From: Manihot esculenta
Taxonomy: Eukaryota > Streptophyta > Magnoliopsida > Malpighiales > Euphorbiaceae
Assembly (NCBI RefSeq): GCF_001659605.2
Contig: NC_035176.2
Span: forward strand, 20,151,890-20,215,889
DNA: 64,000 bases
Direction of reading: 5' to 3'
The translations under genes and the position numbers were made by a program. Below are positions 36,174 through 46,536 of the stretch, one piece after another; position 1 is the stretch's first letter, and the number at the start of each line of letters is the position of its first letter. The notes beneath the pieces were generated by a model, which saw nothing but the letters and a program-made list of their open reading frames with translations, did not search any database and was not told the DNA's origin.

Positions 36174-38431
36174 TGTAATACCCGGCTAGACTCCGGTATC
36201 GGAATTCCTATCGTCCGGTGGAATTTCGGATGTCGGAGACCTCTAGAAGGGTAAAACCATGTTTTCATGAAATGTTTTAATGTTTTTAATGATTTTAAGT
36301 AAAGAGGAAATGAGTTTTTGGAATGAAAACACCCTTGGAGGAAACTCAGGTTCGGCCGCCGAAACTCAAAGTTCGGCCGCCGAACATGCATGCACTTCGG
36401 GAGTGCTTTAGGCCCTCGAAGGCATAAGTGAGGAAAGTCCAGGTTCGGCCGCCGAACCTCAAGTTCGGCCGCCGAACATGGCATGCATGCGGAGGCACTT
36501 TCGGCCCCCGAACGTGGCCTGGCCAGCCACTATAAAAGGGTCCCTTAGCTGAAAACGGGCGACCTTTTTCCCCATTTTCGGCCAAGGTGAGTCCTTCCGC
36601 CATTCTTCACCATCCTTGAGTTCTTTCCTTCAAATCTTTCAAGATTTTCACAAGCTTTTACATTGTTTTGAAGATTTTCGAGTTTAAAGCAAGTTTTGGA
36701 GTTTTGAGGTTCAAGAACTCAAAATCTTCCACCTCCGAGTTTAGGACGTCTCTCTCTCGATCTTCAAGAGGTAAGAGCCGATCTTAAGCTCATTTTATGT
36801 TTAAAGTAAGTTTTATGCAAGATCTATGGGGTAGAATGCATATTTAGCTCATAGTTAGGTTTTTGAGTTAATGCTATGTTTTGAGCAATGTATGTTGGAT
36901 TGTATTGTTGTTGTGTGTTGTAGTTGGGGTTTAAGTTAGTTTGAGGCCCCTAGGAGCCAATGTATGTGTATTTGCATGATTTGAATGAGTTATATGCATG
37001 TTGGAAGAGTTGGGAGGCAAATGTGCATAAAGGAGCCAAGTTTCTGCCCTTTGGCAGAAACCAGGTTCGGCAGCCGAAGGCACTTTCGGCCGCCGAACAT
37101 GGCTGGGGAGGCAGGCATTTCGGCTGCCGAAGTTGCCCCCGGAAAGAGACTTTCGTCTCTGTCTGGGACTTTCGGCCGCCGAAGGTGCCGCCGAACCTGC
37201 CTGGGTTTCGGCTCTGGAGGGACTTTCGGCCGCCGAACCTGCCGCCGAAAGTGCCCTGTCCAGCCTTCCTTTGCATGTTTTGCATGAATGTTTTGAGGAG
37301 TTTTAGAGGGTTTTTGGGGGATGTTTTAGAGTTATGTTATAGTATGTTGGTTCCTCATTTGAGTCCACCTGTGTAGGTTTGGACCCGAGGAACCGAGGAC
37401 CCCAGCAGTGAGTCAGCTGCTTCAGTCAGTGTCAGAGCTAGCCAAAGGTGAGTGGAATCACCCTTATGCTTTTAAATAAATAAATCAGTTTTGAGCATGT
37501 TCATGCATCACGGTTGCCATGTGATATTTTAGGTTGTTTGCATTAGAAATCACGAATATGTTGCATTGCATAAAATGTTGTTGATGTGGATGAATGTTGA
37601 ATAATCCATTAGCCCTCATATGTTATGACATGATGATATGATATGGAAGTCCAGATGTGGCCTGCACTACGCCCCTGGCACTATGTAAGAGAAAGACCGG
37701 ACGTGGCCTGCACTACGCCCCCGGCACCATGGAATATGTATGTTATGATATGTATAAGAGAAAGACCAGGTGTGGCCTGCACTACGCCCCTGGCATGATT
37801 GGATTATGTAGAGGGCTAAATGGTGACAAGTTCATCCTTGATATGATTAGTTGTGATGTGATGCATTCCATGATAGCATGTGTTTTAAATGCCTTATGAT
37901 TCTGCTCACTGAGCTCTTGTAGCTCTCCCCTCTCCCAAATTCCCCAGGTTTGCAGGTACGGGTTAGACAGAGAAGTCAAGAAGAGTAATGAAGTCATATG
38001 TATGTAATAGTTAGAATGTGGACATGACAGATTGTATAATGATGTATAGACATGTAATGTAACGATATTGAGATTAAAAGTGTGCTTGACCATAGTTCAT
38101 TGTAATCCCTTGTTGATACATGATCTAAATGTCTATTGATGTTTATGTTTAACCAACTCAACTTATGATGTATCGCCCATTGGGGCATTGATGAGATCCC
38201 CCAGAGGGATCAAGTTTATGATAATGTATATGTTCAGTGCATGCACAGGTTGAGTTTGGTGTATGATAGAATGTATGAAAGAAAAAGTTTTAAATTTTTA
38301 TGTATAATTGTTGATCATGTATGGGATTAAACAGGTTTACAGGTTGCATGTCAGGCTTGCTACGGGTCCCGGCGGCCTTAAGCCGATCTGGATCCTAGCG
38401 CCGGTAGCGGTCCGATTTTCGGGTCGTTACA
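36174..38431 (+). repeat. Element C 3' LTR
   Basis: This 2,258-bp LTR has the TATAAAAGG box at 36531-36539 and the same palindromes and minisatellite units (about 37650-37800). It differs from the 5' LTR by scattered substitutions and a 3-bp insertion near 37535. Confidence 0.95.
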
Positions 38432-39664
38432 CTTCTGATCCGATTGCTAGGCGGATTACCTTGATCTTCAAGGAAAAGTTAGTAGCAGATGGCTTTTGTT
38501 GGAAAAATATACCAGAAGAGGTTAAAGAATTCTATTGGCAAGAATTTAAGGTAATACAAATTTTACAGTACATGTGATTATTTTTACTGTGCATTATTTG
38601 TCACTAAATGTGAGTAATTACAGAAACACTTCTTATGGGAGGAGGCAATAGAGCAGCTTGGAGGAAGAAAGCTGCCGAGCGATATCGTAGCCTTATGTGT
38701 AGCGTAAGGAATGGGAAGGAGAAGAGGCTATCACTGGCAGAAGGAGTAATGGATGCATGGCAATCTGCTTGGGGAGCAACTGAGTATAAAGAGAAATGCA
38801 AAAAATTCTCAAATAACAGAAAGAGTGAAATAGGTGGGCAAGGCACTAGCCCATCAAGACATTGTAGAGGATCCATATCTCAGTATAGGCATCAACAACA
38901 GATGGTATGTACTATTCATTTTCACTTAAATTTTTTCAAATACTTTAAATTTTATCCAATTTGTTGTGAATTTATATTGAAGCATGTTATTACTATTTAT
39001 ATTTTACTTGCAGCGTGAAAGACTAGGTAGAGATCCTCTACCTCATGAGTTATTTGATGCTACTCATAAGAAGAAGGGTACCTTAGAGTTTGTTGATGCA
39101 CGCTCAAAGGCCATTCATGTGAGAAATTAAATAAATTTATAATAAATTATTTGATTTGTAGTTTATACTGTTATATCACATGGTTATTTTTTTTTGAAGG
39201 ACCGCTTTCTGACTTTGAAAGAGCAAGCATCACAGACAGATAATGACAGCAGTTAGGCATCCCGCATTGATGAGGCTCAGTTATACTTTGAGGCAGTAGG
39301 TGCAGAGAAAAAAAGAAAGGTGTACGGTCTTGGATCACAGGCTTCAGTTTTCTTCCCAAACAAGACTTCTGCTAGTACATCCTTCACATCAGCTCAGCAA
39401 AATCAGGATCTTCAAGATGAAATGGCTGATCTCAGACACAAGCTGCAGGAGCGTGAGGATAATGAACAAGTATTGCGTGAGCAAAACGTGCGGATTACCT
39501 CTGAGCTCTCACAGGTGAAGGATTTACTTATGCAGCTTGTGAGTCAAAGGCAAGGCAGCCAGCCTTCAGCTCCCGGTGAGGGAACTTCTGCACAGCCTCC
39601 TGATCAAGCAGATGAAGCTAATAATGAGGACGAGGACGAGGACGAGAACACTACATATTTATAG

Positions 39665-39924
39665 TTTCTTTTTCATTACACATATGTACTAGGATAATAA
39701 ATAATTTGTTAATTTTTTTAGTTTAAAATTGCACAACTTGATGCTTGGATATATGTTTGATTTGATTTACATAATATATGATATTGGATTTGAGTTCATT
39801 CATGATATGTATGATATTTGGTTTTTACATTTTGTTATTGAGATGAGTTGTAATAGGTGAGTGTATTTACAGTTTAAATTGTCTGATTAAATTATATAAT
39901 TTGTAATATTTTATTGTAATTTTA
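39665..39924 (+). other. 3' untranslated region of the second CACTA gene
   Basis: AT-rich sequence runs from the last stop codon to the subterminal repeats. No coding potential is seen. Confidence 0.5.
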
Positions 39925-40331
39925 TAAATAGTAACGGATTAGTAACGAATTAAGTTGTTACTGATCCATTAAAAATAGTAACGGATTAGTAACGGATTAA
40001 GTTGTTACTGACCATTAAAAATAGTAACAGAAAAATCTGTTATTACCTTTTCACAATTAGTAACGGATTTCTGTAACAGAAAAATCCGTTACTAAAAAAA
40101 TCCGTTACTAAAACCAACTAAAAGGAAACTAAATTTAGTAACAGATTTTCCGTTACAAATCCGTTACAAAATTAGTAACGGATTAGAAAATTCGTTACTA
40201 ATGCATTAGCAATGAGATTCACTGTAACGGAAAATTTCCGTTACAGATCCGTTACAAAATAGTTTTAGTAACGGATTTTTACTAATTAGTAACGAAAATT
40301 TTCGTTACTAATCCGATAAATTTTTGTTGTG
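39925..40331 (-). repeat. CACTA right terminus and subterminal repeat array
   Basis: AGTAACGGATTA-like motifs recur in both orientations from about 39931 to 40300, denser than at the left end. They finish in the inverted terminal repeat CGATAAATTTTTGTTGTG at 40314-40331. Confidence 0.9.
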
Positions 40332-41381
40332 TCAAGCTTACTCTGCACAAGGTTCATTGAGGGTTGTCTAGATTGGGATAGAGACTTAACTCTTCCTTTC
40401 TACCAGTCTGGATAACTAATTAGTTTAAAACAATTGTCCTTGATATGACCATCCATGTTACAAATAGCACAATGTCCTTTCTTAGGATATGGTTTTTTAT
40501 GAGTGCTCTTAGGACCTTAACCTTTGGATAATAAGGCCAGAGATCCATAGTGAAGCCGGAGACAACTACTTTGTATGCCTTAAATTTAAGGACCATAGAA
40601 TAGGCCTTGTTAATAGAAGGAAGAGGATCTAGTAATAGGATCTGATTTTTGACTTATTCAAAATTTTCATCTAGTCCCATAAGGAACTGCATCAATTTAG
40701 TTTTGTTTGTTACATCAATGTATTCTTTAGCTATACCACAAGTGCATGCAGTTAGGCACCTTAAAGAGGTCGATTCATCTCACAGTTTCTTTATTGTTGT
40801 GAAATAAGAAGAAATAAAGGCACCTTGTAGACTAACCAAACTGAGTTTTCATTGGTTATGATATATTAATAGACCGTTACTCTCTCCGTATCGCTTAGCT
40901 ATTTCATCCTACAGCTCCTTAACGTAGGTGGTGTATATGAAAGCATCTACTAACTCCTTGGAAATGGAGTTAAGATTCTAATATGTGGCCGTATAGTCAC
41001 ATCATTTCCATGTCTTGTTACTTCAAATCCAATTTTTGGTTCTAAAAAAAAAGTATCCACAAAGCCTCACTTTTGTCTTGCTCCAAATGTTATTTTCATA
41101 GCATGAGACTAGGATCTGAAGTTGACTCTCGTTAATAGAGTCGTGGCAAGAACCATACCTGGATGATTAGATCCAAGCAAACTAAATGGTCCTGCAGTGT
41201 TTTAATTCATCAGCATTCCTTGTTCTAAGGTGGTGTCCTTGGTAATACCTGTCGTGGTCACTGAGGCTCATTCTGCCACATTTGGTGTTTTCTCTATTGT
41301 CTTGGTACAAGTTCTTGAGTGAAGGATATAAGAAAGAGAATCGTATAATAAAAATCTAGGCGTCACGCCGCTTTGATACCA
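40332..41381 (-). pseudogene. Copia gag remnant with primer-binding site
   Basis: Read on the minus strand, broken frames match a plant copia gag (UBN2-type). From 41140 downward they give GMVLATT, RVNFRS-SHAMKI and GFVDT; near 40600-40690 QFLMGLDENFE and LLLDPLPSINKAYSMVL; near 40440-40490 a CCHC knuckle, CAICNMDGHIKDNC. At 41368-41381 a primer-binding-site-like TGGTATCAAAGCGG abuts the LTR. Several stops and frameshifts are present. The gag similarity stops at the CACTA border and no pol region follows on the other side, so the copia element was truncated or rearranged. Confidence 0.75.
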
Positions 41382-41642
41382 TGAACAGATTTAGAGAAAA
41401 GAAAGGTTGAAGAGAAAGAAAGATTGAAGAGAAAGAAAAGGAAATTTTATTATTGTAATCTGAAATATACAAGTTGTACACCGACACATATATCACGTGT
41501 ACACTGACACACACTTATGTACTTATAAATAATTATCTAACTAAATAGGAAATAAAACAAGCAGAACAAAACTACAAAGAGTAACTAAGAGTAAGTAACT
41601 AGCAACTACACTCAGTAAATTTTTGTAAAAGACTATACATCA
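41382..41642 (-). repeat. Copia 5' LTR, about 261 bp
   Basis: The segment runs from TGAACAGATT to ATACATCA. It has TG and CA ends, adjoins the primer-binding site, and is the right size for a small copia LTR. No partner LTR was found in the window, so the outer boundary rests on the TG...CA rule alone. Confidence 0.6.
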
Positions 41643-42749
41643 AATTATTTACCGAAGAATGTTCCTCGAACCAAAAATAATATTTTTTTCATTGCTTAAA
41701 GATCGAATATTCAATAAAACCACAAGATGAAAAAGAGCAGTTATTGTCCAAAGGAATGAAAGAAGTATTGATCAAGGCAGTTACAATAATTATTTTAGTT
41801 TTTGTAATATCTTGTTTCCACCTACATTCTATTCTTTACCACTCTATCAATGCTATAGTCCCCAAAAAAGAGAATGAATGAAAACTCCATTTTCTTTTTG
41901 AAATTCTCTCTATCATCCAAAAAGTCAAGGTGGCCTCAGGTTTAAAATGCAACAGCCTGGTTCAAACTGACCCAAATAACTTTCAAACTTATTTTTTACT
42001 TAGCCAAAATAGTTAACCCAAATTATTTAGTAGTTTAAAGCTGGTTAATATATAATAATATTAATTTTATTAACCTACCAATGTGGGATTTTCAAAGCTA
42101 TGTGGGGCTCCACATAAAATCATTTGGAGCTTCAACATTTCCTTACTTGTTGCATTTTAGCAAGGCCCAATTCTCTGCAAGCTAGACTTCCACGAAGGAA
42201 ATATTTCTATATTCTTATTTTATGCAAGCTAAAAAGTAATAGCCACCCTTCATGGGGTTGATGTAGCATTCTCTAGAACAGGTAAATCATTCAAATGGAT
42301 ATAAGATGGCTTGTTGCATATGGACATTCAATTTTATGCTATTTAGATCATTGGATCTTGAGTCCTTTTTCAAATCTCCCTGATACCCGAGTTAATTGTA
42401 CTTCTCAATCAAAGGTGTATCCCAAGTGATTGACTCAACAAGTCACACTTGGAACCCTATAAAACTGTAAAAAAAAAAACTTTCTTTATACTCCACCTAA
42501 TTTTCACTTTTGTAGAGCTAAGAAGTTATTGTGCCATCTATTTTTTTAGTGTCCAAGAGTTGTTGGCATCTAGTTTGGATCTCCCTTTGGGTTTGGAACC
42601 AATATGCTATCGGATTACTTTATCATAGATTGTTGGGAAGAGCTCACTTCTCCCTTCAAATCCATGAAGGATGGTAAGTATTTTATTCAATTCTTAACCT
42701 TCTTATTGTGATTTTTTTATAAATGCATGAACTTTTTGTAATTTCAGGG
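41643..42749. other. AT-rich stretch without recognised gene
   Basis: No reading frame, terminal repeat or RNA gene can be supported here. Short GC-neutral segments near 42060-42200 (ATGTGGGATTTTCAAAGC and nearby) look like sequence from plant gene flanks, but this is only an impression. Confidence 0.35.
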
Positions 42750-43180
42750 TGTTGAATAATTGATTTAGTACTGCAAATTTAAAATTATGGTTGATATGCT
42801 AAATCAAATAATTAAATTTAAAATTACTTTGCTAAGATTTTAAGTTAAAATTTAAAATTGTTTATGATATTCTTTTGTTTTTTTAGTTACATTTTAAATT
42901 TATAAATAGCAATAAGACCATTTAATCTCATTCATATATTTGGTTTTTCTCTTTTAAAAACCAACAACTGGTATCAAAACTTATTTCTTAAGGGCATGTG
43001 TTTTGAGAGAGATCAAGATGAGGAAAAAGAAAAAAAAAGAAAATATAGATAAAAAACATAGGATTGGAGCAAGACATCAATGCAATGTTCTTATTAAATC
43101 AATTCAAGTCAGGAGGAGATAGAAAAAATCAAATAGTGAGACGAGAAGAGATTTCTCCATTCACAACCATTATTGGGAGA

Positions 43181-43960
43181 AGAGATTTCTCTATTCACAA
43201 CCAATACTAAAAGAAGAGATTTATCCATTTATAACTATATTCGAATTGAAATTTACACTCACAACCATTTCCAAAAATAAAGGTAAAATCAAGTCGGCCA
43301 ATGTCAGTAGCACCCGTTGTTTATGAATATAGGCTGTGAGAATGAAAATTGATCTCAATGCATGTGATCTTTGGGATGCAATTGAAGGAGACTATGAAGT
43401 TTCTGATCTTTCGGCATATCCAACAATGTAACAAATAAAAATTTATGAAGAAAAAAAAAAAGAAAAGCCAAAGCGACTTGCTTGTATGTTTTTGTTTCTC
43501 TCAACATATTCACAAGAATCATGAATTTGCCTTTACCAAAAGGCATATGGGACTATCTCAAAGAGATTTTTTCATTCACAATCAATACTAGGAAAAAAGA
43601 TTTATCCATTCACAACTATATTCAAATTCAAATTTATATTCACAACCACTTCAAAAAATAGAGGTAACATCAACTCAACCAATGTCAGCAGTATCCATGT
43701 TTGATAGAATCAACTATCAAATATGAGCTGTGAAAATAAAAGTTCATCTCAATGAATATGATCTTTGAGATGCAATTGAAAGAGACTATGAAGTTCCTGA
43801 TCTTACTATAAATCCAACAATGTATCAAATAAAAATTCACGGGAAGAAAAAAAAAGAAAGGCCAAAGCCATGGCTTGCTTGTATGTTGTCGTTTCTCCCA
43901 ATATATTCATAAGAATCATGAACCTGCCTTAAGCAAAAGCCATAAATGACTATCTCAAAG
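43181..43960 (+). repeat. Tandem duplication of about 381 bp within the gag-only element
   Basis: The block starting at 43181 (AGAGATTTCTCTATTCACAA) is repeated from 43562 (AGAGATTTTTTCATTCACAA) with many substitutions. Each copy contains a version of the gag N-terminal stretch that reads roughly DLWDAIE and DYEV. The duplication lies in the 5' part of gag. Confidence 0.75.
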
Positions 43961-44525
43961 GACAATACCAAGGTGATGAACAAGTGAAGAATATGTAAGT
44001 ATTAAACTTGATTAGAGAATTTGAAATAAAAAAAAAATGAAAGAGTCTAAAACGATAAAGGAATACACTGACATATTGTAAGTCTTGCTAACAAAGTGAG
44101 ACTACTAGATAAGAATTTTCTTGATCAAAGAATTATTGAAAAAATACTTGTCACAATTCTTGAGAGGTATAGAACTACCATATCTTCTTCAGAAATGCTA
44201 AAGATTTATCAAGTTTTCTTTGACAGAATTAATTTAAAGCCTTACAAGACTCATGAGAAAAGAAGAAATTGTTAGAAGGAGCTTTGTGGGCACAAATAAA
44301 ATATAATGGTGAAAAGGAAAATAAAACTAATAATAACAAGAATGGAGATTATCCATCATGCACATATTGCAAAAAGACCAATCATCCACAACACAAATGT
44401 TAATGGAGACCATATGCAAAATGTAGCAAATGTGGCCAAATAGATAATTTTACAATTGTGTGTAGATCACCACAAGTCAAGGTTGTTGTGGATCAATATC
44501 CGAAGGAGGTGGAAGAGTTATTTTA
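43700..44525 (+). pseudogene. Copia-type gag of the small element
   Basis: Broken frames give a recognisable copia gag: AVKMKVHLNEYDL near 43730, KEYTDI, LANKVRLLDKNF and VTILERYRTTISS near 44060-44190, and a CX2CX4HX4C-like knuckle CTYCKKTNHPQHKC near 44358-44400. A second, degraded CSKCGQ stretch is near 44425. Stops at several places rule out a full protein. The gag would form the particle shell. Confidence 0.65.
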
Positions 44526-44816
44526 AAATTTACAATTCCCAAGTTAAGGAGGAGTATTGAATAATTGACTTAGTACTGCAAATATAAGATTATGGTTAAT
44601 ATGCTAAATCAAATAATTAAATTTTAAATTATTTTATTAAGATTTAAAGTTAAAAGGTAAAATTATTTATAATCTTATTTGATTTTTTTAATTACATTTT
44701 AAATGTATAAATAACCGTACATTAATAAATCATCTAATTCTATCTCCTAGGACAAGCCATCTCCAAGAGTTTCTCAAGATGCAATAGGATATCCATGCAA
44801 CCTGTAATTCTCTATC

Positions 44817-46496
44817 TATTAGGAATATGCCCTATAGCCAATATGTTGGTTGTAGTTGGATATTATTGTTCGTGTATTTTAAGTATGTAATACACTATAT
44901 AAGATTATTATTTATCTTTAATGTTAATTAAACTTTGACTAAAGATAAAAGTTCATGAGACTATACTATAGTGCAAAGGAAATTATAATGTAGTTATAAT
45001 TGTGAAATTCTTATTGCATTTAAGTAACGTCTCCAAATGTTCCTGGTCGATATTTTTATCATGATTGGACAATAATTAGAGCTGCTGAGACTAGTATATA
45101 TTATGTTATTTCCTTTTAGAGGAAGCAACTGATCTCATAAGTTGAGATATATAGGATATCTAGAACTAATATGTAGGTGCTTATTTTATGAGTAAGTGCA
45201 TTAAACTAACCCGTCTGGGAAATCCATATAGAGAAAAACTCATGTCTATAGATTAATTAAGTGATGGTTGCGTAAGTGATCCTTTAACTTGAAATCAATA
45301 AATAATCTTATATAAGAACTTTTATATTTTGATTCATCTTATATGTTGCTTGGTTCATAAGTAACAAATGGTGATGAATTAGATACATTAGAAACTATAT
45401 GACGGTATTTGTATGATTGAGATAGGATTCATCACCCTAGATTAAATTAGGGAACGTCACATTTGTTCTCTGCGAGTATTGACTATGAAATCCTTGTGCA
45501 AAGTAGAATGAAATTAGCAAATGAGATTTGGAATTTCATTCAATAGGTCAAATGGCTAATAAATGAGAACTAATATGATTTAACATTATAGATATATTCC
45601 ATGCATCAAATATTAAATCGGGACATTTGTGATAAACCAATATTAATACACTGATAAATCATATACTGAAAGGTTAAGTCAAACCACTTTTGATATTCCG
45701 AATATTTGGGTAGTCTTGACATATTGCTAGATAATGTTCTTGACATTCAAATTAATTAATTAGTTAATTATATTTGTTGCCAACATATTTGAAACCTAAT
45801 AGGTCACACACATAAAGAATTGTAAGAGAAAATAAAACGAGAAGTTAAATCAAGTAGGACTTGATTGCATATAAATTAGCATTAGAATCTAATAGGTCAC
45901 ACACATAAAGAATTAGAAGAGAAAATAAAATAAGAAGTTAAATCAAGTAGAACTTGATTGCATATAAATTGGCATTGGAATAAAATTATAATTTAAAAGA
46001 ATAACGATTTTGATCTAATTAATTAAGTAGGGACTTAATTAAAACTATCTAATATTTATGTGGCTTACTTATTAAAGTTCTGGATTACAATTGTAATTTA
46101 TTTATTTAATTAGTTAAATAAATAAATAAATACTATTATATTGAAACTCTAGGACTTTAGTATAAAAGGGTATCTTATGAAAGCCTACAGGGACTCTCGT
46201 GAGAAACCCTTTAAGAATCTCTAGAATTTGTAGGAAAGAAAGAGAGTTAGCACTCACAACCTCTCCCTTCTCAATCTCTTAGAACTATTCTAAAGTTTTT
46301 CGATTGTTATTCTTTGAGGATATTGTTAGAGACTGGACACTTGGACAGTTTATGGTTTGCGACCCAACCAAAGCGATCGATCTCATGTTTTGCTGCAAAG
46401 AAAATAAATGTATTTATTTTCTTTTTAATTATTATTACTTTACTCATTTAAATGTGATTCATGTTCTTCCACTGCGTTCAATCCAATTGAAACCCA
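44817..46496 (+). repeat. Old copia-type LTR followed by degraded primer-binding site
   Basis: This stretch reads like a long plant copia LTR. It begins TATTAGGAATATGCCCTATAG near 44817, ends near ACCCA at about 46496, and is followed by TCATATCAGAGCC (46501-46513), a primer-binding site with one or two changes. The sequence after it, 46514-46536 and again 47532 onward, would be the untranslated leader of that element. No second LTR is in the window. Boundaries are approximate. Confidence 0.5.
45791..45978 (+). repeat. 94-bp tandem duplication within the copia LTR
   Basis: CTAATAGGTCACACACATAA occurs at 45795 and 45889. About 90 following bases repeat with a few changes, giving two 94-bp units. 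Confidence 0.85.
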
Positions 46497-46536
46497 ATAG
46501 TCATATCAGAGCCTTGTTTAAACGATTAAAGTGTAA

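Larger units (their letters stand above)
28554..38431 (+). mobile_element. Element C: chromovirus with one nonsense codon, inside the second CACTA gene
   Basis: A 9,878-bp Ty3/gypsy element with a perfect 5-bp target duplication CTTCT (28549-28553 and 38432-38436). Its LTRs are 2,255 and 2,258 bp and differ at about 25 positions by eye, about 1%, so insertion is recent. It interrupts a short exon 13 bases after its acceptor site. The coding region is intact except for one TAG in the integrase; the protease active-site glycine is also replaced. Its LTR differs strongly from those of elements A and B outside the shared motifs, so it is a separate subfamily. Confidence 0.96.
28143..39664 (+). 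pseudogene. CACTA second gene (Transposase_24 / Ptta-En-Spm type), split by element C
   Basis: Exons inferred from splice signals and family similarity: 28143-28453 (Arg/Gly-rich start, then Ser/Ala/Pro-rich), 28541-28553 joined to 38437-38550 across element C, 38624-38904, 39014-39118 and 39200-39664. The middle exons resemble Transposase_24 proteins (AWRKKAAERYRSL, LGRDPLPHELFDATH). The last exon holds a heptad-rich coiled coil (about 39400-39545) and an acidic C-terminus. Damage: TGA about 10 bases into the first exon (codon 4), a frameshift near 38660, TAG near 39254, and element C. Proteins of this type accompany TNP2 and probably bind the subterminal repeats, like TNPA; that role is inferred from the family. 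Confidence 0.82.
12419..40331 (+). mobile_element. CACTA (En/Spm-type) DNA transposon, about 28 kb with nested insertions
   Basis: The left end is CACTACAAAAATTTATCG at 12419. The right end, read inverted from 40331, is CACAACAAAAATTTATCG, matching at 17 of 18 bases. Both ends continue into dense copies of AGTAACGGATTA-like repeats in both orientations, as in the subterminal regions that CACTA transposition proteins bind. Between them lie a TNP2-type transposase gene and a Transposase_24-type gene, both on the plus strand. Chromoviruses B and C account for about 19.7 kb, leaving about 8.2 kb of CACTA. The expected 3-bp target duplication is not evident: the flanks read TTT on the left and TCA on the right. 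Both genes have several disabling changes, so the element is not autonomous now. Confidence 0.9.
42750..44750 (+). mobile_element. Small gag-only LTR element (TR-GAG-like), decayed
   Basis: A 217-bp left LTR (42750-42966, TGTTGAATAATTG to CCAACA) is followed two bases later by TGGTATCAAAAC, a primer-binding-site form. A related right LTR begins at 44555 (TATTGAATAATTG) after the purine tract AAGGAGGAG. The interior is under 1.6 kb and contains only copia-type gag similarity; there is no room for pol. This is the layout described for TR-GAG elements, which need enzymes from full-length relatives. The right LTR fades after about 44725, so its end and any target duplication are uncertain. Confidence 0.65.

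Noticed and set aside
39171..39518. Antisense and alternative-frame products near the coiled coil
   Set aside because: They are shadows of the last exon of the second CACTA gene.
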